From: Episyrphus balteatus
Lineage: Eukaryota > Arthropoda > Insecta > Diptera > Syrphidae
DNA: 64,000 nucleotides
Direction of reading: 5' to 3'
NCBI RefSeq assembly: GCF_945859705.1
Contig: NC_079134.1
Span: 164,087,718 to 164,151,717 of the forward strand
The notes below the pieces were generated by a model. That model ran no database searches. It was not told where the DNA came from and saw nothing but the letters and a program-made list of their open reading frames with translations. The position numbers and the translations under genes were made by a program. Of the stretch, positions 22,463 to 36,035 are shown in pieces. The first letter of the stretch is position 1, and each line of letters starts with the position of its first letter.

Positions 22463-25400
22463 CAAAATTGTTCTCAGCGGAAATATAATTCCAATAAAGA
22501 AGTTACTTATTAAGTCTCTGCTTTAAATAGCTTAATAAGTTGCTCTTATGCGATCTAAGTAGCTTCTACGGAGAATAGAGATAGAGTGATATTATAAATT
22601 CTACAAATGTAAAAAAAAATATTTAATGCACACATTGTTTTCAATGTAGAAAGTTTTCTATTTGCAATAACAATTTTTTTTTGTTGTTGTTTAAAAATTA
22701 GGCTTAATGATCGATATGTAAAAAATTCAATCAACTTAAAACTAATTCATTATTTTTCCCAACTGTTTTTGATTTGCAGTAAAAATTTTATTTTTAGTGC
22801 AAATATTTTTGGTAGTAATAAATACACAGACTGGTTTTTGGAAATAATTTTTTTGGATCAAAAATAAAGGTAGGTAGGTTTCTGTCATATACAATAGTTA
22901 AAAAAGTTTAATTTTCTCAAAAACGATTTTGATTACAAAATTCAAGTTGTATTTTTTAGACGAGGTCTATGTTTTAATGAAAAAAGAACCGTTTCTTAAA
23001 AATCTGTCTATCTCTCAAATAACTGTTTCAATTTCAACAAATTTTTATAAGAAAAAACATAAATATAAATAAAAAAAAAATGGAAATAAAAAATAATTTA
23101 TGGATTTTCAAAAAAAAGTTGAAATTTTTTTTGTTTAATACAATTTGAAATTTTCGGTTTTCAATTAGATTGAGCCTATTTTTGATTTATAAATCGCCTT
23201 CGTTTTAAGCGACTGTTAATACTGTTAGGTACTACATCCGGTTTTTGGTACGAGTGAGTCTATTTCATTCGATATCATGACTTTGGTTCAGAACTTACAA
23301 ATGCATACTTTCAGAAGATGATCGTATTGAAGATAATAGCAGAGATGGCCCAATATTGCCAAATAACAAATATTCTACCAGAAGAACGTCCATTCAAATT
23401 ATCATTCGATTTTCTTTGCTAACAAACATTATTTATTAAGCAAAGATTCAAATTACACACTGCCTTCGATTTATTTATCAATTCGCACTTTTGTATTACT
23501 GCAACTTTAAGATCAAGATATGTCTGCAATCTTGAACGAAAATGAAACCCCACTGGGTGTCACAAAAATCCATATCCGCAGGCTACAATCTGGCACATTC
23601 ATTTAGCTCATAATCTACGCACCTCTCCAAAGTGGAACTATGAATTAAGAAATCAACATGAAATCTGACTTTATGTCCACCTCTAAACTCCGAACAGGGA
23701 TCATCAAAATAAATCTTCCAAAAAGTCCAAACACAGAAAACGACTATTTATACGATTCAAAATGGCTTGAAGACTGCACCTGTCCGTGAAGTTGAACAAA
23801 GACCAAAAGTCTCCATTGTCCCCAGTATTTCCTTTTGGGGCCCGACCGACACCAAGTCACCATCATCATCGTCATCAGCAACGAGCGGTCGGTCTTCCAT
23901 GTTTTTGATTTTTATCTTCAAACAAATCAAAGCGATTGTGATTAGGTTAGAGATGCATCATTACATAGTTCGTCGCTTGTGGAGACCTCACTTGGCCGGC
24001 CAGTTGATGGCTTTCAAGTCGGCTTTCTTGTTTTATTGAGGCAATCTCTATAAGTTCGAACCGAACTGCATTTTGAATTATTAGCATCGTCTCGTCTTCT
24101 TCTATTTCGAATCTCAGTGAATGATGGAATCAGGGACGCCAGCAAAATATGAGGCAAGTATTTGTGGCAGATTCTCGTTTAATGAAACCATCCAAAGCTC
24201 TCTAGGAATATTATATGAACTATGATGTCAGGGACTATTGTCGGTTTTTAGCTTTTCTTCTATGAAGACATAATTGATGTTCTGTCGCAATAATTACGAT
24301 TCCGAGGCAAGTCAATGCGCTAGAGAATTCTCAATTCCAGCACTCAACGCCTGTTGCGCGACTGTCCGATTAAATTAATTTTTTCTAATTGAAAAACTGG
24401 TGTGGTGAGTGGATTTAACTTCTTGAAGTCGAAGTCTTTTTGAGAGGAGGTACATAAACTTGTAGCGATGATGGCCGGGTGAATCCTATTAGATGATGAA
24501 TGATGCAATGAAACGTTTTTGTGATTGAATTTTTTTTGCGCATGCAAATGCAATATGGGTATAGAGAGTGGCTAGACAGTTGGTGATCGAACAGGTGTCA
24601 GAGTTTGTAACACGTTAATAGTTGGCTAGACAATAGTCGACCTCACACTTGAAAATCAATTACAGTGGCAAAAGTGTGGTTAAAATGTATGAGTTTATAC
24701 TTCTGCAATCAATCTGAGTTTCCAGTATTCGCAATGAGGAATTGCATTGAGAAATGTTTAGAAGTTTGAAGGTGTTTTGTGTTGAGGTAATGATCAAATA
24801 GTTTTGTGATGGATTTGTGTCAGATGTTGCAATTGGTAACAGGTTAAGAATGTTTTTAATATTTTTTTAAGTGTAGATAACAATAACACGATTTTTGTAT
24901 ACCTATAGCTCTTTCAGTAACTCGATTTTTTTAACCAGATGCGAAAATACACAAGTATAGTGCATTTATTTTAAGTTAAGAATCAAATTTAATGTCTTTT
25001 CGTCAACTGTTAACGTTTTTGGGTAACACTCATAAAGTGAATTGTGCAATTGCAAAGAGATTGCCAGATCGCATTCTTCTTCTATTATGAGTGCATTAAT
25101 TTGGGAACACTCAGCATTTTTTTTCATGCTTATCCTTGCGAAAATCTGGTATATAGCTCATCTGAAACATTGCAAACATGGCTCTGCGATTTCTCTAATA
25201 CTATTCCAAATCATCCCAAATCATGTTACTGCTTCGAGTTATTTACATAAAAGTCGTCTTACAGCATTAAGGAACTGGCGAGACTTCTTAATCCTGAAGC
25301 AAATTACGAAAAATGCAGTTTTTTAATTTCAAAAAATCTGTACCTAATCTGGTTTATTTTGACTTGTTAAAATAGGGCTTTCAAACATGTGAATTTTTTA

Positions 25401-25494
25401 GATTTTTGAGGAAACAAAACAAGCTGTTTAGCACTTGTTCCGAAGTTGTACAACTATAAGAAAAGTCAAATATCTACGTAATTAAAAGCCAATA
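22463..25494. other. Intergenic DNA
   Basis: 22463-23200 is AT-rich with long T runs. 23230-24900 is more complex, but short ORFs there (for example 23767-24039) have no domain or splice context. No RNA gene is seen. Confidence 0.5.
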
Positions 25495-25965
25495 TCCAGT
25501 ATTTCATGGCTAGATAAGCTACTTGAAAAAGTGGTTTCGAAAAGATTATAAAAACATTTGTTTAAGGAAATATAAGCTTCTGGAAAAGGACCAGTTTGGA
25601 TTCCGAAAAAATAAGGATATGAACTGATTTCTTGGATACATCACAAATAAGTTAGGTAACAATATTACAAGTCTGGATAAAAACCACAACCCAATAGTGG
25701 TATATATTAACTTTTAAACAGACTTCAAAACCCTAAGTCACAAAAATATTCTAAAACAGTTGAAAAAATGTTGGAGAACGTGGTTATTTGCTGAATTAGT
25801 TTGAAAAATTTCTTGAAGAAAGAAAGTTCAAAGTAATTGATGGAAAATATAGCACAGAAGAAGAATTATCAAAATTTATTCAATCAGTAAAAAGTTATGA
25901 GGTAAAAAAAAAAAAAACAGATGAATTGAAAAACCTCCTCCTTTTTGGAAGCCGGTTGAAAAAAA
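25495..25965 (+). pseudogene. Decayed LINE reverse-transcriptase fragment and 3' end
   Basis: Translated on the + strand, broken by stops, it shows the RT landmark KDQFGFRKNK near 25600 and, about 130 bases on, a decayed catalytic-block stretch resembling FDTVDHKILL followed by ILKQLKK. A segment like EKFLEERKFKV follows. Downstream, GAATTATCAAAATT...AAAGTTATGAGGTAA, an A14 run and the CCTCCTCCTTTTTGGAAGCC motif complete what looks like the element's 3' end. The same tail, without RT, is present at about 30595-30709. It is a non-LTR RT relic with several stops and frame losses; the clade cannot be settled. Confidence 0.7.
25932..25957 (+). repeat. Dispersed 26-bp repeat-end motif (copy 2)
   Basis: Reverse complement of 525-550 with one change; at the 3' end of the LINE relic. 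Confidence 0.65.
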
Positions 25966-25966
25966 T

Positions 25967-26130
25967 TTGCATTAAAAAAAATTGTATTGCAACTGAAAAA
26001 TATTTCCATTAAAAAAAATTTTTGTTGCAAATAAAAAAAGAAAATTGTTTATATTTATATTTACAATACAAATTTTATTTTCAATGCAAATATTTTTCAG
26101 TTGCAATAAAATTTTTTTTTAATGCAAATT
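25967..26130. repeat. AT-rich imperfect inverted repeat
   Basis: TTTGCATTAAAAAAAATTGT with the following ATTGCAACTGAAAAATATTT pairs imperfectly with ATATTTTTCAGTTGCAAT...TTAATGCAAA. Low complexity limits its meaning. Confidence 0.45.
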
Positions 26131-26186
26131 TTTTTATTTGCAATAAATATTTTTTATTAATTTTTTAATGGAAAACAAATGCATTG

Positions 26187-26790
26187 AAAATAAAATGCAC
26201 GACTGGGTCGCACGTAGGCTTGCTCTTGTAGTTCAAAGTATTTTTATCCTAAATATCTATTGGAAATTTAAGATTTTATTTAGTGTGGAGAAAAAAAAAA
26301 AACGAAAGTTAAAAAAATTAAATTTTGAAAATTTTATTTCAAAAACTTTTAAAAAAAAATTTTTTTTTTTACATTTTACACTTCAAAATTATGTCTGTAA
26401 ATTTTGAATAAAATTGACTTTGATGAAATACATACATATATGAACTTAAAAAATATATCAATTTTTGCAAAACGGCAACGCCATATTTCCGTTCTCCAAA
26501 TTTTTTGAGAAAAACTAAAAACGCAGATTTGTTAGAATCAATAAGGGTATAAAGTACACCAAATTTAATCAAAATCATTTCGAGAAAATTGCAATACCTC
26601 GAAAACGTTATATGAGAGATATGCGTTAAATATATACATATTAAAAAAATAAAAAAAAAATGAGTCTATGGAATTACGTAAGAATCATCTGTACCATGTT
26701 TCAAGTAAATCCATCCATCCGTTTAGGCCCTAGCTAGATGTACAGGTGGACGCACAGACGCCGAGCACAGACAGCCAAGTATTCTATCTT
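26187..26790 (+). repeat. Dispersed repeat, TGCACGACTGGGTCGCACGT family (copy 1)
   Basis: Begins with AAAATAAAATGCACGACTGG and ends near a stretch containing CCGTTTAGGC and GGTGGACGCACAGACG (about 26717-26773). A second copy with the same order of landmarks is at 62686-63165, and the first landmark alone recurs on the - strand near 30206-30243 and 40687-40722. No ORF of interest. The family is not identified. Confidence 0.6.
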
Positions 26791-29700
26791 GCAAACTTGA
26801 ACACTGAAACTTAGTTGGACTTAGAGAAAAAAAAATCGTGCTGGCAAAGCCCTTACTGACTTAACTGTTTATAAAGAACTGTTTATAAAAAGAGGCTTGT
26901 TAGGCAAACAGTCAGCAAAATAAATATGTGTCACTGAATTCAGCAACAAGTTCTACAATAGTTGAGATATTATAAACTTAAATAGTGACTTGAGGAATGT
27001 TCGGCTTCTTTTCATCCTCAATCTACTGAAGAAATCTTCTGTTAAGGTTATATCCCTCCCCCCTCCTTTTTTCTATAATCTTGACGTGACTTCTAATACA
27101 AATTTCGAGCTTCAAAATAGACTTTGTATAACTCGTACCTTGCCTTATTTTATTTAACTTTTTTATAGCAGACAAAAGACAAAATCCTTTTCAAAGTTCA
27201 ACCAATACCACTCCTATGGAATCAACCTAAGCACTAATTAACTTTAAATGTTGTTCCCTTAAAGCGATTTAACAAACCAAAAGTCGTTCAGCAGCTATAA
27301 ATAAATTTTCATTTTGCAACTAAAACTAAAGCCGTTCCTCAAAATCCTGTAAATCTAAACAAAAATCAATCTTTAAATTTACCTATAAACTATCTTTTAA
27401 AACGCAAATTATATAAAGTCAGCTCTATGACTTTGTAGCATCATCATTCACCATCACCTTCATCTCCATCATTATGATGTCTTCTCGTCATGACAATAAT
27501 TTGCACCTTCAATCTTATAAAAAAAACTTGGTCAAATCGTTTGTTTTCATTTTATTTATTTTTCTCTAAATTACTTCGGTGACTTTTAGTAATTCATCGT
27601 TTCAATACATAAAAATCATCGAACAGGCCCATCTGGCTTAAAAATAAAAAAAAACAAACTCTAACCTATCGCGAATTTTACGTGCAATAGCAATAACTCA
27701 CTAAAGTGTATCTGTAAATCTTTCAATTCGAATCCCAAATTCTAGTGATTTTACACGGACGCCTTAAAAGTTTAATTCCCGCCATAAAAAATACAAAAAA
27801 AAAACTCTTAAAATAGTAAAAAGAAGATTCAAATAGTGTACAATCATTTCATGCCAACAGACAATAACTTATATTTTATACTTGCAAGCCAGTTAAATGC
27901 AGTAAACTAACATCGCACCATTGTGATGGCAGCGCATAGTAGTGGCGGCATCTTCGTCGTCGTCATTGTAAATAGTTTGTGCCACAAATAACAAAGTCAG
28001 GCTTGGACGCGATGTACCATGGTTATAAAAACACAGAAGCTATAGACTATTTGAATGGAGATGAAGACGTGCACTGTGCTAAGCTGTGCTACATCATATG
28101 TGATATGCGCCCGTAGCGCATCCCATTCATGATGTTAGAGCCATCTGCTTACATAATGCTGCATCAGTACGAGTACCAGCAACCAGCACCACGCAAGTTC
28201 ACCCAGGTTTTTGTGATCGACTTTTACTTTGAAAATTCCACACGCTTCCATGGTGGCATGTGAATGTGCGCCAGAAATGAAGGTCACTACGGTCAATGTG
28301 AAGGTGGATTTTACCAGTTTACATAGTTTACATTAGAATACATTTTTATTTATTGACAAATTTCTTGAAAAATTGATCTTTCGGAATTAAGGAATCAGAT
28401 ACGAAAATTCAATATCTCTATGAGATATGCTATTACCCTAGGCAACATTTTAAAAATCGATATAAAACGTATTAAGTATTCAACAGAAAATCTGCTGAAA
28501 TTGAACATTTAAATTATTGTTTTTTTTTTTTTTATAAGTCTTCTTCTTACCATTTGTTGTTATGGAATCATTTGTATAAGCTCATTTGCTTCGAAATTGA
28601 TATTTGGAAAAGCTTATTACTCATTTTTTCGATTTTTGTCAAACACCAATTTACTCTGTGAAGAGAAGGTTTAGGTAACTTTTTGCAAAATATTTAGTTT
28701 GTCCTAACTTTTCCTTATATGAAGGCTCTGACATATTTTTTTACCAAATTCTTATTCAATCTAGAAGTATCAAAATTCCTTGTCATCGCAATAATTATCT
28801 TAATTTATAGCTTCTATAAGCTTCCTCTAACATTTTTCTAAGAAACGGATTTCTTACAGAAGCTAGGTACAATTTTGTCAACAGCTTCGTTAAATTGTTT
28901 TTAGAAGTGTATAAAGAAATCTTACGAATTTATTACTGATATATTTCAAAGCTTTTCAAAGCTAATTTTACATCAGTATCAAAATTATTTGTCGAATATT
29001 TTCAAACAGATTAAGTTTAAAACTTCGACTTGTTGATGTCAAATTTATCGATAGTATATAATATATATGTAATTGGAAGCTTTTAACGTAGCATTCTAAA
29101 AGTTTGTATTTAAAATATGTACCTAGTTTGGAATTTGTCAATAAAATGTCCATTAATGAATAATCACACGACTTATGTCCCCTTATTTCAAATATGTGTT
29201 CTTAATTTAGGCTTTTTTTGCCTTTTTTGCTTCTTTTTTTGCACATTTTTAAGTAAGTTTAAATTTTTACAAATCAAAAAAGCATCAAATTCTGTTCATG
29301 CCAGTTGAGATTATTTCCCCTAAAAATATGACCATAACATAATCTAAAGAAAACAAGTTTGCTTACCACTAAATACCTTATACAAAAAGAAATCTGGAAG
29401 ACAGGTACTTTTCTATTTTTAATGAAATTTCTTATTTTTATTTCTCCTTCTTCTTATACAAATTTTTAATTAAAAAAAAAAAAAAAAATTTAGAAGGCTC
29501 GTTAAAAACAGCCAATTTTGAGAGACTGTAAATGCACCTACTTTATTTTTAACTCATTTTTTTATTTGCCATTATTATTTTTGCCATTATTAAAAATAAG
29601 TCAAATAAAGTTCTACTTTACTAGAAAAAATATTTGTTGGACCTTTATTAATGGTACCTGCCATAGAACCGTTATCTTAATTTTTAACTTTCTCGTAAGC

Positions 29701-30205
29701 CACTTGACTTGACCAATTTAAACGAAAATTCTTGTACTTACTCGTTTAGAAGCCTTAAATCAAAACCTAAGAAAATATTTCGAAAAAGCCAATGGATTTT
29801 TAAAAAGTACCTATTTCAATTTTTTTTCGAAAATCATTTTTTAAAACGGATCAATATAACTCTTTGAAATTTTGTGTAAATATTTGAAAAAAAAATTCTA
29901 ATTTCTTTAAAACGGTATGCCAATTTTTTTTTAAGAAAAAATTTCGAAATTTTTTATAGGATAAAATTATTTCAAAGAAAAAAAAAAAAAATGGTTCCAA
30001 CAGTTAAAAAAAAATCAAAAATTCTTTGTTATGTAAAAAATCAAATCCGGTATACTTCATTTAGAAATTAAAACAATTTCAGAAAGTGTTTTTGTAATTT
30101 TAAAATAAACTTTTAATGCTTTTTTTAAAGATTTTTTATAAAACTTATGAATAAACTAAAATTATTCCTATGATAAAATTTAAAAGAGCCTTAAAATTCT
30201 AAGCA
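26791..30205. other. Intergenic DNA
   Basis: 27900-28330 is less AT-rich and unique-looking, with a TATAAAAA at 28024-28031, but no ORF with a signal peptide or domain follows. 28330-30205 is AT-rich with nothing recognised. Confidence 0.45.
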
Positions 30206-30243
30206 TCTTTGACTTAAGAGTAAGCACGTGTGACCAAGCCGTG
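30206..30243 (-). repeat. Terminal fragment of the GCACGACTGGGTCGCACGT family (copy 3)
   Basis: On the - strand AAATAAAAGGCACGGCTTGG then TCACACGTGCTTACTC matches the start of the copies at 26187 and 62686 with several changes. Confidence 0.45.
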
Positions 30244-30594
30244 CCTTTTATTTTCAAATGTTACCGTTTATTCTCTATTTTTATAGAATATCAACGAAAA
30301 TGAAGTAGTTAAAAAGTTCAATATTTTTTTCTTGGCGACATCAATTCCAAAAACTTATTCCCAAAAACATGGAAGTTATAAACGTCGATAGTTTTAAATC
30401 GGGTATACTAGTTTTTGCTCAAGTAGAAGGGTCTTTCAGCTCATTCAGCTCAACCAGCTAAATTCTTAAATTTAATAATCTTTTTTATCAATAAAACAAA
30501 ACTGGGTTTATGGTTTTTCTAATAGTTCCTATGGCTATAACTGAACGAAATTGAAATGGGATCACATTGCAGCCACCAGCTTTCCAATACAAAA

Positions 30595-30709
30595 AGAATT
30601 ATCAAAATTGGTTCACTCAATCCAAAGTTATGAGGTAACATACATAAAAAAAAAACAAACAAAAAAATACAGGCGAATTAAATGCCTCCTCCTTTTTGGA
30701 AGTCGGTAA
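30595..30709 (+). repeat. LINE-type 3' tail fragment with repeat-end motif (copy 3)
   Basis: GAATTATCAAAATTGGTTCA, AAAGTTATGAGGTAA, an A-rich stretch and GCCTCCTCCTTTTTGGAAGT occur in the same order as in the LINE relic at 25870-25957. Only the 3' tail is recognisable. Confidence 0.6.
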
Positions 30710-33700
30710 AAAGAGTCGAAAGTGTGTGGTACTGAATGAAGAACAAAATTTTGATACTTAGGAAAATCAATTTGATTTTACTTTTCATAATAATTTTTCG
30801 TCGAGAATAAAAATTTTAAAATGAAAGTCGAACCACGTTATTTTAAAATGGTTTTAAAGTTGTCATAATAAAAATTTAATTTTGCTACTTTTTAGCACCA
30901 TTAAGTTCCTTGCGTAACTAATTGTCTGCTTTACCAACAACAAAATTGCCACGAAAGTCCATTTAAAATTTAACATATGGCGAGCAAGAAATCAAAATTC
31001 TACTCCATTTTATAATTTCGATTTCGAAAAAAAAACTTTACATAATGGCGAAATCCCTTTTTGTAGCAAACCAAGAAGTTTCATTCTTCGCACTCATCAT
31101 TTGGCACATAATTTAGTGCACGATTTGTTTTGGCGAAATATGTAGGTAAGCCAAAGAGGTCATCACTGACTGTGGCTGCCTTTGCAAATAGCTTTTGTCT
31201 ATAATAAAATAAAAAAAAGCCAAAAAGATGGTCTCTCTTAAATAAATGAAGGCGTATAAAATTGGTTCACGTTTGTTTCATATATCCATTTTTTGCATAA
31301 GAGGTCGCCTCGCAAATATGTGACCTATCGCACTTGCCATCTGATCTTCTTATAACTCTCACGTAAAGTTTATATACTATGTTTGTTTTTATAGGCTAAA
31401 CAAAACTATATCTAGTATAGCTTTGTAACTCATTCATGATGTTAACATTTTGCTTGCATGACATTAAATCACGGTGGCGGTATAAAAATCTACATAAAAA
31501 CGAAAAGCACATGGACATGGGCACATGCAGCAGTGAGTTTTCATTTTCATCTCTAAGCAAGCATCGTTGTTATAGTGTTCTATCAAATAAGATTCAGAGA
31601 TTGTCTATGTTTTTTTTTTTTGTTGGTATAACTCGAATGACTCTAAGAGGAATGGCAATCAGTGATTTTTTCTTCTGCAAATGGTCTTTTTTTTTTAAGC
31701 ATCTTATAGTTTTTATTTGTTGTTGGGATGTTTTTTTTTTCAAATGGTACAAAGGTGTGGGATCTCCAGTGGCTCGTTATTTATTGAACTTTTCTTTGGC
31801 ACGTTAATGAGAAGCACTCTTTGACTTAATGGACGAAGCCACTGTCATCGTTCGTTAGCTTGCTATTGTGGAGGTGGCGGTGGTAGCGGATGGCAGGTGG
31901 ATTTAAATAAAATGCAAATGAATTGAGGTGTTAATTTGACAATTACATGGTTATTGGTGGGGGTTATGGTCGAAAAGTTATTAATTTGTTTGGTCATTTA
32001 TTAGTTTTATAGACAATTAACAACTGATGAGATTTATTGTCATTTGACAGCATAGCTTCATTTATACGACTTTGGAATTAATTTTTGAAGGAAAAGAATT
32101 CTGAGGTCTGGCTTGGTCACTATTCATCTTTATCGGATGATTCTTTCGAAAAGATTTTAGGTCTTCATGGAAAGCTTAAAAACTAACCTTTTTTCATTAT
32201 CAATGCGTTCTTGAAAAGGACAATTAAGGAAATTGAACTCTTCAAAAAAAGGAGACATTTTTCCCAAAGAATATCCATTTTATAGGTCTTAAAAATATTT
32301 GAACAATTTGGTGCCACTTAAAATAACAAAACCTATCGTTTGCCACCTGAGATCTCACTTCCCACTTTCATAATCCCTAGAGAAACAAAAAAGAAGAACA
32401 AAGTGAAAGGAAAATGCGGTTATGGCACCTAGTTGCTACCATCACCATCACTTTTGGCCGATTGATCGTCTGTAATTCCTTGATTTTTAAATAAAATGGT
32501 TCGATAACGAATCGAATTCCAATATTGCTCAAATTGCTCAACTATACTAAATCCAAACTACCGAAAAGCTACTCTATAACATTTATCAATATACATCCAA
32601 CTATTTGTAGATCATCACCATTACCATGGTTTAACTTTTTTTTGCAATATCAAAACTATGAAGAAATACAAAAGACAAAGTGTTACTATTACAATCGGCA
32701 TTCGGTCATGCTTGATGGGCTAGCTAGCTAGTAGATGATTGTGGACTCGATTTTGGATTTTATACGAGATCAAAAGGAATTTGCTCTGTTGACCTTTAAA
32801 TCAGATATGGCATTGTAAACATTTTTTGTTTTCAATTTTATTTGTATAGATTTGCAACAAAGTTGAGTAAATATTTGCAACAAGTTGGGAATAAAGTTTG
32901 ACTTTTGTTTGAAGTTCCTAAAAGTATTTAATAAAACGTTACAAAAGCTATTAATGAAAAGCTTGTAAGCTTTAATCTTTGTTGTTGATTCCTTTAGGCT
33001 TATATTTTAAAGCTTTGAGAATATATAGTTGCGATTTTAGGGGCCGTTCAAAGTTCAAGTAAAGCTATTTTTGAAAGCCTGTTTTCACCAATAAAATGTT
33101 GTCTAACTTAAAAAAAAAAGACACAATGACTTCGATTGGTATTATTTTAAAAAACATAGCAAAAACTCTTATACGTGCTGAGGTAGATATTAAAAATCTA
33201 TTTTTATATCCGAAATTTTTTTAATTTTATAAAACAGTAATAAAATCATTAAATCGTTCTTCAATGACATTTTGTATGTTTTTTTTTTTGTTTGTTGTTT
33301 AGTTTGTTGTATTTATTGCTCCTTTTAGAACTGAAATTAAGAAAACCCTCATTTTTCTGAAATGTAAAAAAGTTAATAAATAAATGTAATATTATTTTTT
33401 GATTATTTTCAAATATATCAAGTGCGAACGACAAATTATTTCAGTTCCTTGAAAAAATAAAACCCAATCGCAATCAGTTAAAATACTGCAGGATTTTACA
33501 AATTTAAATTGATTGACAAAGAAGTTAAATCGTCACATACAGACATGCTCTTTTCCAACTCATAACCTCATGAAACTGATATCACTCATTTTGAAACTGG
33601 CAAAGTTTAATATCTAATTATTAACATACTTCAAATCGGAGCAAACGGCAATGTTATATGGAATTTTCCACTTTCCCCCTCACAAATTTTTTGTACTCGG

Positions 33701-35049
33701 AGGTTAACTTACTCTAGATTCGTTTTTTTTTATACAAAATTGATTTTTTAAAATGTTTTAAATGTGTTAAAGTCGGAATTAAAATTATTTATTTGGTAAT
33801 GAAAGTAAATGTTCAGCTCTATGTTGCACGTACTTGCTCTTATATTAAAAGTTGCCTCAAATGATAAAGTTTCATAAAAACTCATAGGACTCTTTTGATT
33901 TAATTTTATAAGAAGTTTCATTAAAACTTGAAAATGATAGCTTCTTAAGCCAACAACTTCGAAATTTTCTTTGAGAGTTTTCAAATGATTTAAACTAACA
34001 AAATATTGAAGAAAACCCTATCAGAATAGGCTCGAAGTTGTTGTTTTCAAAAGCCAATATTTTGGGTTCTATTGGTTGGATATCCAAGATAAAGATATTC
34101 ATTATCAGGGAAAATGACAAAGCATCATATTTTGCACTTAAAATACACATTAAATTTTTAACATTGAGACAATCTATATAAAGTGTTAAATGGAAAAATG
34201 CATTTTATCCGTTTGTGAAGTGCTTCAGAAGGACAAAATTTCTGCACAATGTATGTAAGAATTTGATGCATAAAAAAATAACAAATTCAGTCCTGGCCGC
34301 GGAACGTCCACATTCCATACAAATTTGCCCATTCTCCTTTGTTTTGAAAATTAGAAAAACATCTCTTTAAGTAGTTTTGACCTCCAAACGAAGTAGATAT
34401 GCCATAAAATCTCTTGTACGACAAAAATTTTTTAGAAATTTGTTTTTAAAACCCTTAGAACCATTTTTTTCTAAGTGTACGAAAATTTATTACCTTATTT
34501 GTTTTGCTTCTTTTTAATAAGTTCAACACAAAAACAAATAAATAATATGTATAAAAATGTTCAATTAATAAAAAAAATGGTATGGAATAAAAAATCGAGA
34601 AATGTAAACGAATTTCCAAAAACAAAAAAAAAACATTCTTTTACAAAAAAAAAAAGTTCAATTTTTTTTTATAATAGATAGTCGCATTATGAAATGACGC
34701 TTAAAAAATTATGAATGAACAGAATATCAGGTTTACAGGTTTATTTTTCAATAAATAATTTTGTAATAAAGAATCTTATAAACCGAATTTTGTCAATAAC
34801 GGAATAATGACTAGAATCCAAAAAAAAATTGAATCATTCTATATTAAAATCAGTAATGGATAAATTTTTTCAACAATGATACGTTATTTACGTTCGTAAA
34901 TTCCTTTTCAAAAATATATTTGGTGCATTTATTATTTTACTAGGTACGAAAAAATCATCGTTTTTTCTCTATTACCAGTTTTAAGACCAAGTCTTAAATA
35001 TGAAATCATGACTTTCATCAAGAGAATACAGCAATTCAAATCAGATAGT
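30710..35049. other. Intergenic DNA
   Basis: 31000-32520 is more complex and less AT-rich; the 123-codon ORF at 31436-31807 has no recognisable domain. Around 33826, CACGTACTTGCTCTTA resembles the terminus of the 26187 family. I support no gene in this stretch. Confidence 0.45.
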
Positions 35050-35067
35050 AGTATTTCAAATGATTTC

Positions 35068-35165
35068 GGCGAACCCCACATGCGGAGCCGTAGTGTGAAG
35101 CAGTAAAGTGGGAGAGTTGTGACCCCATCCGAGATCATGACTATCGTCGATAATGGAGAAGAAGA
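35068..35165 (+). mobile_element. 98-bp retroposon-like insert with 18-bp TSD
   Basis: A GC-richer segment starting GGCGAACCCCACATGCGG and ending GGAGAAGAAG is flanked by the identical 18-mer AGTATTTCAAATGATTTC (35050-35067 and 35166-35183). A short insert, a simple GAA-type 3' tail and a long duplication are what a severely 5'-truncated LINE or a SINE leaves. The source family is unknown. Confidence 0.75.
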
Positions 35166-35183
35166 AGTATTTCAAATGATTTC

Positions 35184-35808
35184 ATGCCTAAAAATATAAG
35201 TTTTATGAAGTTGATCTTATACTTCTGCAAGACTGAAAAAAACTATTTTGTGTATATATATTAGTGACCGATAAATTGACTTCATAATTTTTCCCATAAA
35301 ATTTTACAATGTACTAGTATTAATTATTTTATCCTAAACTGGATTTCAACATTTTAAAATCCTTGAGTCAAAATAAAAAATTTTAAAGACAAATCAGACT
35401 TCTTTTTGTTCATCCAAATTCCAAAGTATGTAAAACTGGATAGAAATCATTCATCTTTGGCGAATTCAAAAATAAATAAAAACTCCTAATTTTCTACTTG
35501 GTTCTCTTAAATTTATGCCAGAACTTAAAATATCGCAAAAATGTTGATATATTTAATGAATAAGACCTTAAAAAGATTTTCCTTACTTTAATTTTTTTTT
35601 TTCTCACTCACGTTTCCTAATCGATTTGCTTCTGCGGCATTTCCTTGCAAAAAAACACATTTTTTTAAAGATCCAATTTACTAGCATTTGGATGATTATA
35701 AATAAATCTTTAATAGTCCTAGAATTAAATCATTTCACTGATAGCTAAATATCGACAAAAGGGACATAAAAATAAAATATAAGAAATTGCTGTTTGTAAC
35801 ATATTATT
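35184..35808. other. AT-rich intergenic DNA
   Basis: Nothing recognised. Confidence 0.5.
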
Positions 35809-35814
35809 TTTATT
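35809..35814 (-). terminator. Possible poly(A) signal of gene B
   Basis: AATAAA on the - strand, about 220 bases after the stop codon of gene B at 36036-36038. Confidence 0.4.
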
Positions 35815-36035
35815 GATTTTATAAAATTTGACTATTGTATGGTTTGAGTTAGAGTATATGTATGCATTTATGTATGTATGAATAAGAAAATAACTATATA
35901 TTAGTAAATACCTTTAAGAATAATTTATCTGGTTTACCCTTAAAACTATTATAATAAATGAATATTTTCAAAGGATACATTTATACAATTATTTAGCAGT
36001 TCAAGTTGCACCAGGGATTTTTATAAGGATAAATT

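Noticed and set aside
24040..24075. B-box-like GGTTCGAACTT on the - strand
   Set aside because: No A box at the right distance and no cloverleaf.
28020..28260. TATAAAAA followed by moderately complex sequence, a possible promoter
   Set aside because: No downstream ORF with signal peptide, domain or splice context.
31436..31807. 123-codon ORF
   Set aside because: Phe-rich from T runs; no motif or promoter.
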